Positions 46,902 through 56,537 are shown, numbered from the stretch's first letter. The stretch: 64,000 nt of DNA from Phytophthora colocasiae (GCA_018806915.1 JAGKQI010000105.1:1364001-1428000), one strand, 5' to 3'. The notes: generated by a model from the letters alone, not told the origin. Numbers and translations: made by a program.

Positions 46902-48896
46902 ATGCGTCTTCACTACCTTGTGAGCATCGCTATTGTCATTTTCATCGCAGCCACTTTGGAAGCTTTCTCGACGGTATCGACAGTCCGAGTTTCTGCCCAC
47001 ACTCTCCGTGACACTGATTCTTCTACCCTGAGAAGCCCACGAACAAGAAATGGTGGTGATAATGACAATGAAGAGAGAGCAAAGGGGGGAATTTCAGTCC
47101 CCATTACTGAAAAGCTCACCGCCGTCTTCAAGTCTTCGAAAGTGACGGACGAACAACTCCAGAAGTGGCTCGACATAGGAACATCTGCCGATATTGTATT
47201 CTATCGCATGAAACTGAACAAGGCTGGCACGTGGTTATTCAGCTATCCCCAGTTTGAAAAATGGGTCCAGTATGCTGATGATTTGAGTGCCACCACTTCC
47301 GGGAAGGGGAAATCCGCAATCTCGACACTGACGGCTCAATTCGGCGACGATGAACTCTATAAAACACTTCAAATGGCCGAGATGTACTCGACATCGAAGG
47401 AACTCGCCTCGAGACTACTAACGGACCAGGTGAAACATTGGGTAAGGGTCGGAAAGGATCCTGATGAAGTCTTTAAGCTCTACAACCTCAACAACGCAGG
47501 AGGGAGTCTACTTCGAAACCCTCAATACAGTGCCTGGACCAAATATGTGGACGATTTGAACGCGAAGCACGAGGGAGCGATATCGATCATTCCGACGCTG
47601 AGGAAGTATTACAGTGACGCAGATCTGGTTAACGTCGTTGAGGTAGCCAAGAGAGTCGATGATTCGAAGAGTATGGGCATCAAATTGGAGGACACGCTCG
47701 TTCAGTTTTGGATTAACGACAAGCAAACGCCAGCTAAAGTTCTGGAAGAGGTCCGACGAGAAGTGACAGCGAACAATCCGCTGTTCAGTTTGTTGGCCAA
47801 GTTCACGGACGCCTACAACATGCAATTCCAGAAGAAGACGACAATGATTGAGACATTTACACACACATTCGGAGACAAAAAGGTGGCCAATCTACTGACT
47901 GCAGTGGAGACGAATGACCGGAAGGTGGCGAAGATCGTAACGGAAATGAAGGCTGCACAGTTGGAAATGTGGTTGAACAGTGGGAAATCCGTCGATGATG
48001 TCTACAACTTACTCAATTTGCCACACAAAGGATTTTTGTACGACCTTCGCGAGAATTCTCTCTTCCCCATATGGATAGCGTACATGGGCGCCTTCAGCAT
48101 TGAAAACCCGGACAAAGTGACCCAGTTGCTCTCGACACTGGCGACCCAACTCAAGGATAGACCAATGATACAAATTCTTCAAGCAGCCGAGAAGTTCCAC
48201 AGCATAAACAGCGTTGCGATCACACTGCAGCTACAGAAGGCGGAGAAACGTTTTGCCACTGGAATTTCTCCTTATGATGCCTTTACAGCAGTGGCACTTG
48301 ACACTGCCGGGGATGCAGTTCTCACCTCTCCTCTGTTTACAAAGTGGATGAATTACGTGAAGGATTTCAACAAAAAGAATCGTGGAAACGAAGAATCCTG
48401 GTTTTTGCCACTGCGTGGAAATTACAACGTCAACAGACTTATTGAGACAGCGAGGAAAAACACGAAAGGGGCCAAGATTGCCGATATGGTGGAGAAGGCG
48501 CAGATGGAGGAGTGGCTCACGTTGCAAACGCCCCCAAAGCACGTGTTCCATTTCTTGAAGCTCAATAACGAACGAGAGATAATGTTTTCCAACCCAAATT
48601 TCGGGCTGTGGGTCAAATACTTGAACGACTTCAACAAGAAATATCCGGACCAGAAAACGCCGATGATTGTCAGTATCAGAGATAACATCAAAGACCTCCC
48701 GCTAATACGCATTCTGAATGAAGCGGAGAAGGTCCCCTCAACGAAGAAATTGGCTGAAAACTTGGGAAACGCGCTGGTCGACAAATGGGTAGACGAGAGC
48801 ATAACTGTTGCATATCTCAAACGGTGGATCGGTCATGTGCCGTCCTCAAATGTCTGGGTTGAGCGGTTTACTAAGAAGCTAAACGAATTGTCGTAG
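46902..48896 (+). CDS. Secreted LWY-repeat (PSR2-like, RXLR-class) effector, unit 3 copy (664 aa)
   Basis: The reference copy of the family in this window. Residues 1-23 are a signal peptide (MRLHYLVSIAIVIFIAATLE). STLR at 41-44 is an RXLR site lacking its first Arg, and DNDNEER (53-59) is the dEER motif. LWY modules lie at about 84-175, 176-262, 263-349, 350-445, 446-533 and 534-624, with a partial one at 625-664. Each begins with a Trp-containing helix (KWLDIG, HWVRVG, FWINDK, MWLNSG, EEWLTL, KWVDES). Module 5 lacks this Trp. The protein has no other domain. Tandem LWY proteins form rod-like chains whose modules bind host proteins; PSR2 suppresses host RNA silencing. The target of this one is unknown. 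It was turned round relative to its paralogs and has a hAT-like MITE 63 bp after the stop. Confidence 0.9.
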   Translation: MRLHYLVSIAIVIFIAATLEAFSTVSTVRVSAHTLRDTDSSTLRSPRTRNGGDNDNEERAKGGISVPITEKLTAVFKSSKVTDEQLQKWLDIGTSADIVFYRMKLNKAGTWLFSYPQFEKWVQYADDLSATTSGKGKSAISTLTAQFGDDELYKTLQMAEMYSTSKELASRLLTDQVKHWVRVGKDPDEVFKLYNLNNAGGSLLRNPQYSAWTKYVDDLNAKHEGAISIIPTLRKYYSDADLVNVVEVAKRVDDSKSMGIKLEDTLVQFWINDKQTPAKVLEEVRREVTANNPLFSLLAKFTDAYNMQFQKKTTMIETFTHTFGDKKVANLLTAVETNDRKVAKIVTEMKAAQLEMWLNSGKSVDDVYNLLNLPHKGFLYDLRENSLFPIWIAYMGAFSIENPDKVTQLLSTLATQLKDRPMIQILQAAEKFHSINSVAITLQLQKAEKRFATGISPYDAFTAVALDTAGDAVLTSPLFTKWMNYVKDFNKKNRGNEESWFLPLRGNYNVNRLIETARKNTKGAKIADMVEKAQMEEWLTLQTPPKHVFHFLKLNNEREIMFSNPNFGLWVKYLNDFNKKYPDQKTPMIVSIRDNIKDLPLIRILNEAEKVPSTKKLAENLGNALVDKWVDESITVAYLKRWIGHVPSSNVWVERFTKKLNELS

Positions 48897-48958
48897 ATTC
48901 ACACACAAAAAGAGATTTCTCAAAACCAATAACTGTGCGTTTGTACCTGTAGTGCATC

Positions 48959-49545
48959 CAGGGTTGTGAAAAAAACAATTTGACTTTCAAATAATTCAAT
49001 TAAAACACACTAAATTATTGATTGAGCGAGGTCTCAATCACGTCCAAATAATCCTCCATTTCACTGTGGCGTTTAGCTCGCGTTCTGCACGTTATCGTGA
49101 AGTCACGAGCTACTTGAGTACTCTTAACGCATCAATAATGAGCAAGCAGTGGTCTTCTAGGCCTGTACGACGTAAACAACTTCGACGAGACAGCTCTGAG
49201 GTAGCGCTAGTCTCCTCACTTTGCAAATTTCTGCAAGACCCAAACATGCGACTATATTGGACGTACGGTGTCTGTTTGATGCCATTACGAAGGAGTTCAC
49301 ACCAACTGCGAAATACCTCAGCCCACAAGCCGTCGTCGTTAAAGCGCCACGCTTTGAAAGCGGAGTTAAAGTTCTCGCAAAGCTTTAGCGAGCGTCAAGG
49401 GGTTTGGGTTAATGTTACGGCTAGGTGGTTTTCTACCAATCAGAGCTCGATGATATGATTGAAAACAAAATTGCAATAAACAAATTATTGATTGACCCGA
49501 GTCTTGGGGCTCAATTAAATAACAATCTTATTTTTCACAACCCTG
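48959..49545. mobile_element. hAT-like MITE (587 bp)
   Basis: Terminal inverted repeats CAGGGTTGTGAAAAA (15 bp, perfect) begin with the CAGGG typical of hAT elements. An 8-bp duplication AGTGCATC flanks it (48951-48958 and 49546-49553). The empty site is seen in unit 1 (7525-7545) and unit 2 (26250-26270). It has no transposase. Subterminal copies of AAATTATTGATTGA occur near both ends. Confidence 0.93.
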
Positions 49546-49704
49546 AGTGCATCTAAACTTTTAGTGAAGTCCATGTGGTGGCATGAGGAAGTGAAGAAAT
49601 CCAGGTGTCGACGTTGATGAGATGTCGGACCCATTTGGTCTACGTTGCTGCCAAGAATGGGCACCTTGACGTTGCTTCTAGCATACCAAACGCGCAAACG
49701 CTCA

Positions 49705-49947
49705 GCACAGCACAGATCTCGTTCTCATTCATCCGGAGTTATACAACGAATGTTCGGTTGTTATCCTTGGTTTACGGTAACCAAAAAATGCATCGACACT
49801 TAGCGACTGCATTTTTTAGTTGGTAACCAAAAAATGTATCAATACTTAGCGACTCGTAAACCAAGGACAAATATACACCGAACATTCGTTGTACAGTATC
49901 AACTTGATACGGACAACGGATGAATGAGAACGAGATCTGTGCTGTGC
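49705..49947. repeat. Foldback inverted repeat (unit 3 copy)
   Basis: Same structure and nearly the same sequence as 28844-29086, with the outer GCACAGCACAGATCTC matched at 49932-49947. It lies 175 bp from the carboxypeptidase stop. Both copies conserve pairing arms. Confidence 0.85.
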
Positions 49948-50122
49948 CGATTGCTTGCGGAGACAAAACCAATTTCCAGGACGTCATGATCAAGTAGCTA
50001 TCCAAGGTCTTGACCACTTATACACAGATCTTTTAGGTTGGAAATGTCGTCGTGCGTAAACCGCTTTGATATTGAATTCAGTTTTACTGTGAGGCACAGT
50101 CTGTGCCTAGCTACATGTAAGC

Positions 50123-51553
50123 TTACATGATGCTCATAACGCTCTCGTCCTTGATCATGGCCTCCTTGTCCAACCACTGCTGCTCAGATTCGTCCGCAAC
50201 TTGCATGCGCTCGCCCTCTTGCTCCTCAGGCAGAGTGAAGGCCTTGAGCAGCGCCAGTGCATTCTTAGGCTGATCGAGAGGCACCATGTGGCCTGCTTCG
50301 TACACTTGCTGGAAGGTAAACGGCCCGACCTGACGAATACGACCAGCCTTCTTGCCGTCGACGGTCCATTCCTTGTCTTCCGCAGCCACGAACTCGTCAT
50401 GCTTGCTCCACAGCAGCTCCAGCGTCCAGGCCTTGCACCCCATCCAGTTCACAATAAAGTCCGCATCACCAGCGTACACAAGTCCTCTGATACCAGCTTC
50501 CAACATGGGCGGCACCAGCTGCTGGAAGTTCTTCATCCAGTCGAACGAGAAGCCCGCGTGAACCTCCATGTTGCAGCTCTGCCACTTGGCACTCTTGGGG
50601 CTCACATGCAGCTTCTTCAACGTGCTTTCTAGCCTCAGGAACTTCTCCACGTGAGAGAAATCATAGCACATGGGAAAGTGCTCACATTTGGCTCGAATGT
50701 CGTACACATTCAATCCCGAAGCCGAGTAAGGCGCCACCAGAGCTGCATTGCAGAACGTCTGCGCCGCCAGACAAGCTGCCTTGGTAGTTTGGCAGCTAGA
50801 AATCATGCCCACACAGGGCGACACAGCAGCTTTCATAGCCAAATACACTGGGTACGACACGGCCTTGACGCCGTACGTGTTGTTGTAGGCCATGTCGGGG
50901 TAGTATTTGTACTGCACCTCTGGATCCGTCAGTCCGTTGCCAATACCGAAACCCTGTAGATTAATGTGCACAGGTCCTTCCTTCTGCTGGTTGCCCGTGA
51001 AGATCCTGTGGGAGATGGCAGGCACATAGTGGCCAGCATAGCTCTCTCCGAAAACGTAGAACGGAAGTTTCTGATACTCTGGTTTGGCCTGGAAGAATTC
51101 CTGCAGGAAGTGGAACATATCGTCGCCCACTTCCTTCTCGGACGTGGCGTACTCGCTTCGATCTCCATAGCTGAAGCCCACACCGACTGGTTGGTCGATC
51201 CACATGACGTTGGCACGTTCATTCCACGAGTACGGATTGCTCTTAAGTGACAGATCGTCGTTCACGGAGCAGGGGCCATTCTCTTGAAGTAACGCCAAGA
51301 TGGAGCTGCATCCAGGGCCACCCGTGAGCCAGATGATCAATGGATCAGTGGACGGGGAGCCGCGGGATTCGAAAAACCAGTAGAAATAGTTCTTCGACTT
51401 GGAACCTGTGATCTTAAAGTAACCGCTCAACTGCTTGGTTGAGTCACAGAAGCTCTCGTCCACTGGGTTCATAGTGAGCGAGTAACTAGTGTTGAGGGAG
51501 GCATGGGCACTGCACAACAGCAGCGCCAAGGAGACGAGGAATGACAATCCCAT
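50123..51553 (-). CDS. Secreted serine carboxypeptidase, peptidase family S10 (476 aa)
   Basis: Full-length single exon. A signal peptide (MGLSFLVSLALLLCSAHA) is followed by the S10 fold: WLTGGPGCSS (oxyanion region, residues 75-84), IDQPVGVGFSYG, catalytic Ser171 in GESYAGHYVP, Asp in GDADFIVNW (363-370) and His422 in EAGHMVPLDQP. Ten or more cysteines suit an extracellular or vacuolar enzyme. It removes C-terminal residues from peptides. Length is normal for the family. It is the only intact member of the three copies, which share the order effector-spacer-carboxypeptidase. It is divergent from the kinase at 51820. Confidence 0.93.
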   Translation of the reverse strand: MGLSFLVSLALLLCSAHASLNTSYSLTMNPVDESFCDSTKQLSGYFKITGSKSKNYFYWFFESRGSPSTDPLIIWLTGGPGCSSILALLQENGPCSVNDDLSLKSNPYSWNERANVMWIDQPVGVGFSYGDRSEYATSEKEVGDDMFHFLQEFFQAKPEYQKLPFYVFGESYAGHYVPAISHRIFTGNQQKEGPVHINLQGFGIGNGLTDPEVQYKYYPDMAYNNTYGVKAVSYPVYLAMKAAVSPCVGMISSCQTTKAACLAAQTFCNAALVAPYSASGLNVYDIRAKCEHFPMCYDFSHVEKFLRLESTLKKLHVSPKSAKWQSCNMEVHAGFSFDWMKNFQQLVPPMLEAGIRGLVYAGDADFIVNWMGCKAWTLELLWSKHDEFVAAEDKEWTVDGKKAGRIRQVGPFTFQQVYEAGHMVPLDQPKNALALLKAFTLPEEQEGERMQVADESEQQWLDKEAMIKDESVMSIM

Positions 51554-51819
51554 TAGGGGGAATGGTATCTTTTTCCGAAATGAGAATTGTGTGAACTTTA
51601 TGTATTTATTTAAATAATTTTTTCAATTCAAGTTGAAGTGCATAACCTCATGCTCCGTTATCATCTTCTCTTTATGCTGCTGTAAATACAGCAATGTTAT
51701 TATGGAGAAGACTGCTATATTTACGTATTTGCACTACTCAAGATCATCGGTTGGTTTCATCGTCTATTGGGGGACGTCGTTGTTTGGCAAACTGAAGATC
51801 ACAGAGACTGTAGGTGGCC
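51554..51819. promoter_or_regulatory. Divergent promoter of carboxypeptidase and kinase
   Basis: On the minus strand TTCTCATTTCGGAAAAAG (about 51588-51571), about 20-35 nt upstream of the carboxypeptidase ATG, resembles the oomycete initiator (CTCATTYC followed by an A/T-rich flank). A palindrome CAGCATAAAG/CTGTAAATACAG-type segment lies near 51675-51690. No initiator was picked for the kinase. Confidence 0.4.
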
Positions 51820-53891
51820 ATGGGCGCCGGAGCCTCCGTGACGTCTGACGCGAATGGCTCGATGCGATTACAGACACCGTCACGGATTGTCGCGGCGTTT
51901 CTGAACCTTTCGAACAAACCACACCACGCACCTCTCGTAGCTGCCAAAACGCAGTGGAAAATCGCCCAACCGTTTGTTGGTACCAATGGGGAACCATCTA
52001 CGAACGAACAGGAGTTGTTAAACATGCTGCATGATCCAGTAGGACAGAAACACATTGGAACTTTCGCCAAGAAGATCATGACGTCCGAGACGTTCTTCTG
52101 CTGGGTGGAAATTAAAGAGTTCCGGGAGGCGCCGTCGATAGGTTACCGCAAGTCGATGGCCAAGCTCATCTACCGCAAGTACATCAAGAACGGGTCGACT
52201 ATGGCGCTGGGAAGTATTACTTCTGATCTCATTGCGCTCTACGATGTGGGTTTATCGCTGCTTTAATGCTGTTTTGTGACGCTTATTAACTCATTTCGCT
52301 TTGATCATTTTCAGAAACAAATTGCCGAGTTGGAGGCGAATCATGGCACGACTGCGACAGTCGATTTTTTCGACCCTCTCATGACCAACATCGTTGCTGA
52401 TATGTGCCAGAACACGTTCATGCGGTTTAAATCTTCACCAGAGTACGAAGCCTACAAGAAGGACTTGAAGGAGACGTACAACAAGGTTACGATCGAGGAT
52501 TTCGAGTATCTGGAGCTTCTCGGCAGCGGAGGATTCGGTCGTGTAGTACATGCACGGAAGAAATCGACAGGAAAACACTATGGTATGCATCGAGGAGCAG
52601 ATTTTCAGTGTGATTATTGTCTTAACTGTCTGCTTTTGCTGCGTAGCTATGAAGATCCAGCTCAAGACGGGCCTTTTGGACGAACATCACGATCAACTGA
52701 GCCAAATTACGTCGGAGAAAGACATTTTGCAGATCTGTCACAACCCCTTCGTTCTGGACATGCACTACAGCTTCCAGACCCCGGCGCACGCTATCATCGT
52801 AACTGAGCTTGTACGGGGAGGAGACCTAGGAGACGCGTTAAAATCGTCTCGTGATGGCTACCTTCATGAGGACCGGGTTCGATTGTACGCTGCAGAAATC
52901 GGTCTTGCACTCAACCATATGCACGAGTTGGGGCTTGTTTATCGTGACTTGAAGCCAGGAAACGTACTACTGGGTGAGGACGGTCACGTCATCTTAGCAG
53001 ACATGGGCCTAGCAGCAGGGTTTGATCCGTTAAAACTCAAGAAGGAAGACTCAACCGGAGACTATCGGTATACTCCAGTGCAGCCCAAGCTCACGCGCCG
53101 GAAAACGACAGTCGGCACACGAGGCTATATGGCACCGGAAATCATTTCTGGCAAGTTGATGAAGCGCGACCAGCGACCTGGTTATACTTACGCAGTGGAC
53201 TTCTGGTCTCTTGGCGTCACTATTTTCGAGCTCATGTGTGGCTTCCAGCCGTTTAGCATGCACTCGAGCGGCAACTTCTTCCAGGAAGTGGCCAATGAGG
53301 AGATTTTTCGCTTGTCACCACGGACACAACACAAGATTGAGCTGCAAAAAATGGCACAAGGCGTGACATTCCCACTGCATCTGACTCGAAACGCTCAAGA
53401 TTTCTTGAAGCGGTTGCTAGAAGTATCACCAGAACACCGACTAGCCTGCAGCAGCGAAAAAGGCTTCTCTGAGTTCATGGAACACCCGTTCTTCGAGACA
53501 ATTGACTGGGAGAAGCTCATGATGAAACACATCGACCCAAAGTTCAAGCCGGCACTGCCCTTGCTGAGTGATAAGAAAATCTACAACTCGTACGAACACA
53601 TGATGTCACACTTTGATATGCGTGACAAGGACTTCATTCGACGTAAGTACTTGTTGAGAAGGGAGATATCGTTCTAGTTGACTCACTTGCCTATTTTGTG
53701 ATGCAGATGACTGGTACGCGGATCCGGATCCCAAGATGCAGAAACATTTCGACACGTGGGACTACATTTCGCAGTACACGTTGCGAGCTGAGCTAGGTAT
53801 CGCCAAGGAGCTCGACGAAACGAACATTCCGTACAAGGTGCTACAGTTGACAGGAGAGGACAGCAAGGCGAAATTCACGGCGGGCAAATAG
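51820..53891 (+). CDS. RGS-domain AGC protein kinase, GRK-like (624 aa, four exons)
   Basis: Exons 51820-52245, 52315-52582, 52647-53642 and 53707-53891, with introns of 69, 64 and 64 nt that begin GT and end AG. Residues 1-6 MGAGAS fit N-myristoylation (Gly2, Ser6). Residues about 40-195 form an RGS-homology domain. The kinase domain starts near 205: GSGGFG loop (212-217), AMK lysine (Lys234), YRDLKPGN (Asp332), metal-binding DMG (350-352) instead of DFG or the GRK DLG, and APE (394-396). A C-terminal AGC-type extension follows. The RGS-kinase layout is that of G-protein-coupled receptor kinases, which phosphorylate active receptors at the membrane. The receptor here is unknown. Confidence 0.92.
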
Positions 53892-54240
53892 AGTGAAATG
53901 GTAGAGCAGCAGTCCAGCCGCAGGTTATCTATAGCGCCGCCGTGTGCATTGTAGTGGAGTTCTACCCACTCGACTGTAGCAGTATACTGAGGTGAGGAAG
54001 TTAAGGCAACAATGACAACTTAACTACAGGACATCTGGAGCTCCTTGGAGAACGAGTTCCAGGTGATGCCTAAGCCGTCATCTTTTCCGCTGGATATTAG
54101 TTGTCTCTTCGGTAGAGCACTACCTGAACATGTCTTCCTTGCACCCCGCTTCGACGTTTATAGTATGTCTACGAGTGTAACCGAGTATACATCATACGTA
54201 TACTCCGTTACTGCCAAAACGAGGCTACCAATGTTGACTA
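53892..54240. other. Kinase 3' flank with a repeat fragment at 54182-54240
   Basis: No gene. Bases 54182-54240 (GAGTATACATCATACGTATA and on) recur at about 56538-56597 and are half of a dispersed repeat, probably a solo LTR piece. GTATAC-centred palindromes are part of it. Confidence 0.55.
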
Positions 54241-54845
54241 CTAACTCATAGAGCATGCATATCTCTTAACGCACACTCGGCGTAAGCCAATCAGATCAAA
54301 CATTTCTGCAAGTCTTATTACCATTTCATAAAGCACGTGATTGTGTTAAAATTTACTTCTCCGGTCCACCGTACTATCGCCCATTAGGTTTTTTGGTGAG
54401 CCACACAAAATTGTTAGCAGTATTTGATTGGTAAAAAATAACTTGTCTTGCTGTTTTTGGCGTATTTTATTCCGCTGGCTTGGTAACTAGGTGCCATGCT
54501 GCAATAAAAGCTCGCTGGCGCGCGATCAATTTTTAGCCCATTGAAGCGTTTACAGACAATATCGGTTTGCCAGGACGGAGTCAATTAGCTCCTACCGCTC
54601 GTGTAAAAGTGCAATTGATTATCGCTAAAAATTGACCGAATTACGAAATTTAACCTTACGGCTCCTCTCAGACGCAAGACAAAAGTTATTCTACCATTCA
54701 AACGAAGGCTCCGTTTCAGCAGGAAGTCCGGGAGCACATCCCTTGCGCCTTCAGCTTTCTAATGGTGTGCGCCATGCTTGTTAACTCTAAAAACTTTTTC
54801 CGCTATGCCCACTTTTTAGAAATGGCGATAGTACGGTGGACCGGA

Positions 54846-55025
54846 GAAGCTTCTCGGCCTTTTGGCTAAGATCAAGTGTAGTAACTGTTCTAATCAGTGT
54901 GAAAACTGGTTTCTCCATTTTTGGAGTGTTTTTTCACATTCATTTTTGGACATCTCTAGTTGGACAGCTTGCTATTCGGCTAGGGACGGTCTCCGAGGTC
55001 CTCCACCACTACCTCGTGAGGCCAA
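54846..55025 (+). ncRNA. U2 spliceosomal snRNA
   Basis: The 5' region GCTTCTCGGCCTTTTGGCTA followed by AGATCAAGTGTAGTAACTG is the hallmark of U2 in all eukaryotes. It includes the stem I and the GUAGUA branch-point recognition element. A stem IIa-like CAGTGTGAAAACTG follows, then an Sm-type site CATTTTTGGA (54941-54950). A 3' stem-loop IV-like helix (GGTCTCCGAGGT with ACCTCGTGAGGCC) ends near 55022. It pairs with the intron branch site during splicing. The 5' end is set by alignment to the conserved start. The 3' end is uncertain by about 10 nt. I saw no clear promoter element upstream. Confidence 0.93.
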
Positions 55026-55225
55026 CTACTACTTTATCTTTTCTATATTTCTTCTTTCGGCCCTTCACCAACGCATCGGCGCATGCGCTTCTGGTGGCCG
55101 GACTGGGAGCCCCGGGAGCGCTCTCCGTCTACCGACAGTGAGTGCTCCACGGCCAGCCACTCCAGCTTCGCCAGCGACGCGTCTTTTTATAGCGCGTCGT
55201 CTGGCGAGGCTGTACGAGACGGGGC

Positions 55226-55276
55226 AGTGGATCCGCTGGCGGATCCACTAGTGGGTCCACCAGCGGATCCACTAGG
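55226..55276. repeat. Cluster of GGATCC-centred palindromes
   Basis: AGTGGATCCGC, TG, and its exact inverse occupy 55226-55249. A related unit follows to 55276. They encode a DPLADPL-like run in one frame, but no gene is convincing here. Confidence 0.7.
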
Positions 55277-55549
55277 GCTAGGCCTTCACACTTTTGCCGT
55301 AAGTATAGCAGTGAAGAACTGATAAAGTGCACACTCCCGCAGTTGCAGCAGTCTACCTTTTCATTTTCGAATTTGCGTCGGTTTACAATGGCAATTGTAG
55401 GAAGACCTCGTACGAGCGGCACCAGATCTCGCCCGAAGCAGTACAAACGCACTCCTTTCTCGTGTGGCTACAAATTGCACATGTACTATCCTATGCACCT
55501 GCTAAACAGCCACGTCCGCATGTACATGGGGGTATGTTCTATGAGTTAG

Positions 55550-55690
55550 GTTATGCGGTACCTAATTGAGGTCTGGAATGCTTACTTGCTGGTTGGTTAG
55601 AGCAGTAAGTAGAGTTCGTTAGGAAGAAACTAATTCACGTTGCAATTTACCAAATGGATAAAAGCTTCCTACGTGACATGGTAGCACTTG
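55550..55690. repeat. Dispersed repeat fragment, second half (copy at about 56612-56755)
   Basis: TACCTAATTGAGGTC to CTTCCTACGTGACA matches 56612-56755 with small indels. It could be an LTR portion, since a gag remnant starts just after it. Confidence 0.6.
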
Positions 55691-56515
55691 TTGGTCAAGT
55701 CCTCGCTGCCATCGAGTATCCGCGTCCAAGACCATCGAGTCCAAGTCAAGCCTTCCAGCCAAAACCAAGCCCGCCATCGTGCAATATGGACAAATCAGCG
55801 CCGCCCCAGACGTTTGGGGACATGCTGCAGTTTTTCGCCCAACAACAAGCACAATTTCAATCGCACCTTCACGAGCAGTTAGCGGCCCAAAACGCTCACT
55901 TTGAGATGCTCGCTCTGAAACCGCCAGCAGCTTGAAAAGCCGAGCCTCCACTGTACCATGGCTCCCTCAATGAGGATTTGGAACTTTTGGTTTTACAATC
56001 AAGCATCGCCTGATGGCTGAGGAATCAGCCGGGTTTGTCACGATGATGTCATGCCATCTGGCTCCTACCCCTATGAACTGATATCGCCTGTTTGTTGCAG
56101 AGACCAATCGTGTGGGCACAGTCAGGACGTGGGAGAACTTCAAGGCCGCGCTACGCACGCGATTTCTCCTTCCCTACAACGAGTATACGCTGCGAGAAAA
56201 GCTGTGCAAACTCACTCAAATGGGTTCCCTTCACGACTACATCGGCAACTTCCAGAATATTCTCGTTCAGTGTAAAGTGCCGATTTCGCCACTTGAGCAG
56301 CGATTCTACTTTCAACAAGGGCTTCGCTCAGAAACCAGTCACCATCTCAAGGAACACCATCCGGCCACGCTCGATGAGGCAATCGAGTTGGCTCAACGCT
56401 CCCACCGGGCAGCAGCAGTTCTCCTGCGACTGCGGACTGGGTGAAAACGGCCCAGTGCCATCGCTGCACGTAGGTTGGGCACATTGCCCCTCAATGCCCA
56501 GCTTGGTAAGTAATG
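55654..56515 (+). pseudogene. LTR retrotransposon Gag remnant
   Basis: The first part (55654-55935, MDKSFLRDMVALVGQVLAAI) is Pro/Gln-rich with a coiled stretch. After about 150 bases out of frame, 56112-56444 encodes a retrotransposon Gag core (TWENFKAALRTRFLLPYNEY; LCKLTQMGSLHDYIGNFQNI; QRFYFQQGLRSE). In yet another frame, bases around 56440-56500 encode a damaged zinc knuckle (CHRC...VGHIAPQCP). There are at least two frameshifts, so it is dead. The family is Gypsy-like. Confidence 0.8.
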
Positions 56516-56537
56516 CCTCTTTTGAAATAAGGTCGTG

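Larger units (their letters stand above)
46416..49678. other. Inverted segment containing the unit 3 effector
   Basis: Relative to units 1 and 2, the block from the effector 3' flank to its promoter is turned round. Left junction: CACTAGCCC is followed here by the promoter end (ACGGCACGTGC), whereas in unit 1 (7413) it is followed by GGAAGCAACG. Right junction: GTTGCTTC is followed by TAGCATACC, whereas in unit 2 TAGCATAC follows GTGCCG (28836). Flanks on both sides keep the ancestral order. Confidence 0.85.
48897..50122. other. Effector 3' flank, MITE, hairpin and carboxypeptidase 3' flank
   Basis: Contains the hAT-like MITE (48959-49545), the rest of the effector 3' flank to the inversion junction at 49678, the foldback hairpin (49705-49947) and a scrap of methyltransferase 3' end (about 50037-50073). 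No protein gene was recognised. Confidence 0.6.
54241..55549. repeat. 1.3-kb segment bounded by an 18-bp inverted repeat, containing U2 snRNA
   Basis: CTAACTCATAGAGCATGC (54241-54258) and the inverse of 55532-55549 match at 16 of 18 positions, with the outer 12 perfect. The segment lies between two halves of a repeat that are contiguous at 56538-56755, as if it had been inserted there. No clear target duplication was found. Confidence 0.55.

Noticed and set aside
46913..47176. 87-codon minus-strand frame present in all three effector copies
   Set aside because: It is the antisense of the effector N-terminus and is kept only because the coding strand is conserved.
53892..54240. A fifth kinase exon
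   Set aside because: The frame ends at TAG 53889-53891 after a normal AGC tail, and no splice donor is needed.
55083..55322. 79-codon frame after U2 (Ser-rich, DPLADPL run)
   Set aside because: Part overlaps the GGATCC palindrome cluster, and there is no family motif or supporting copy.
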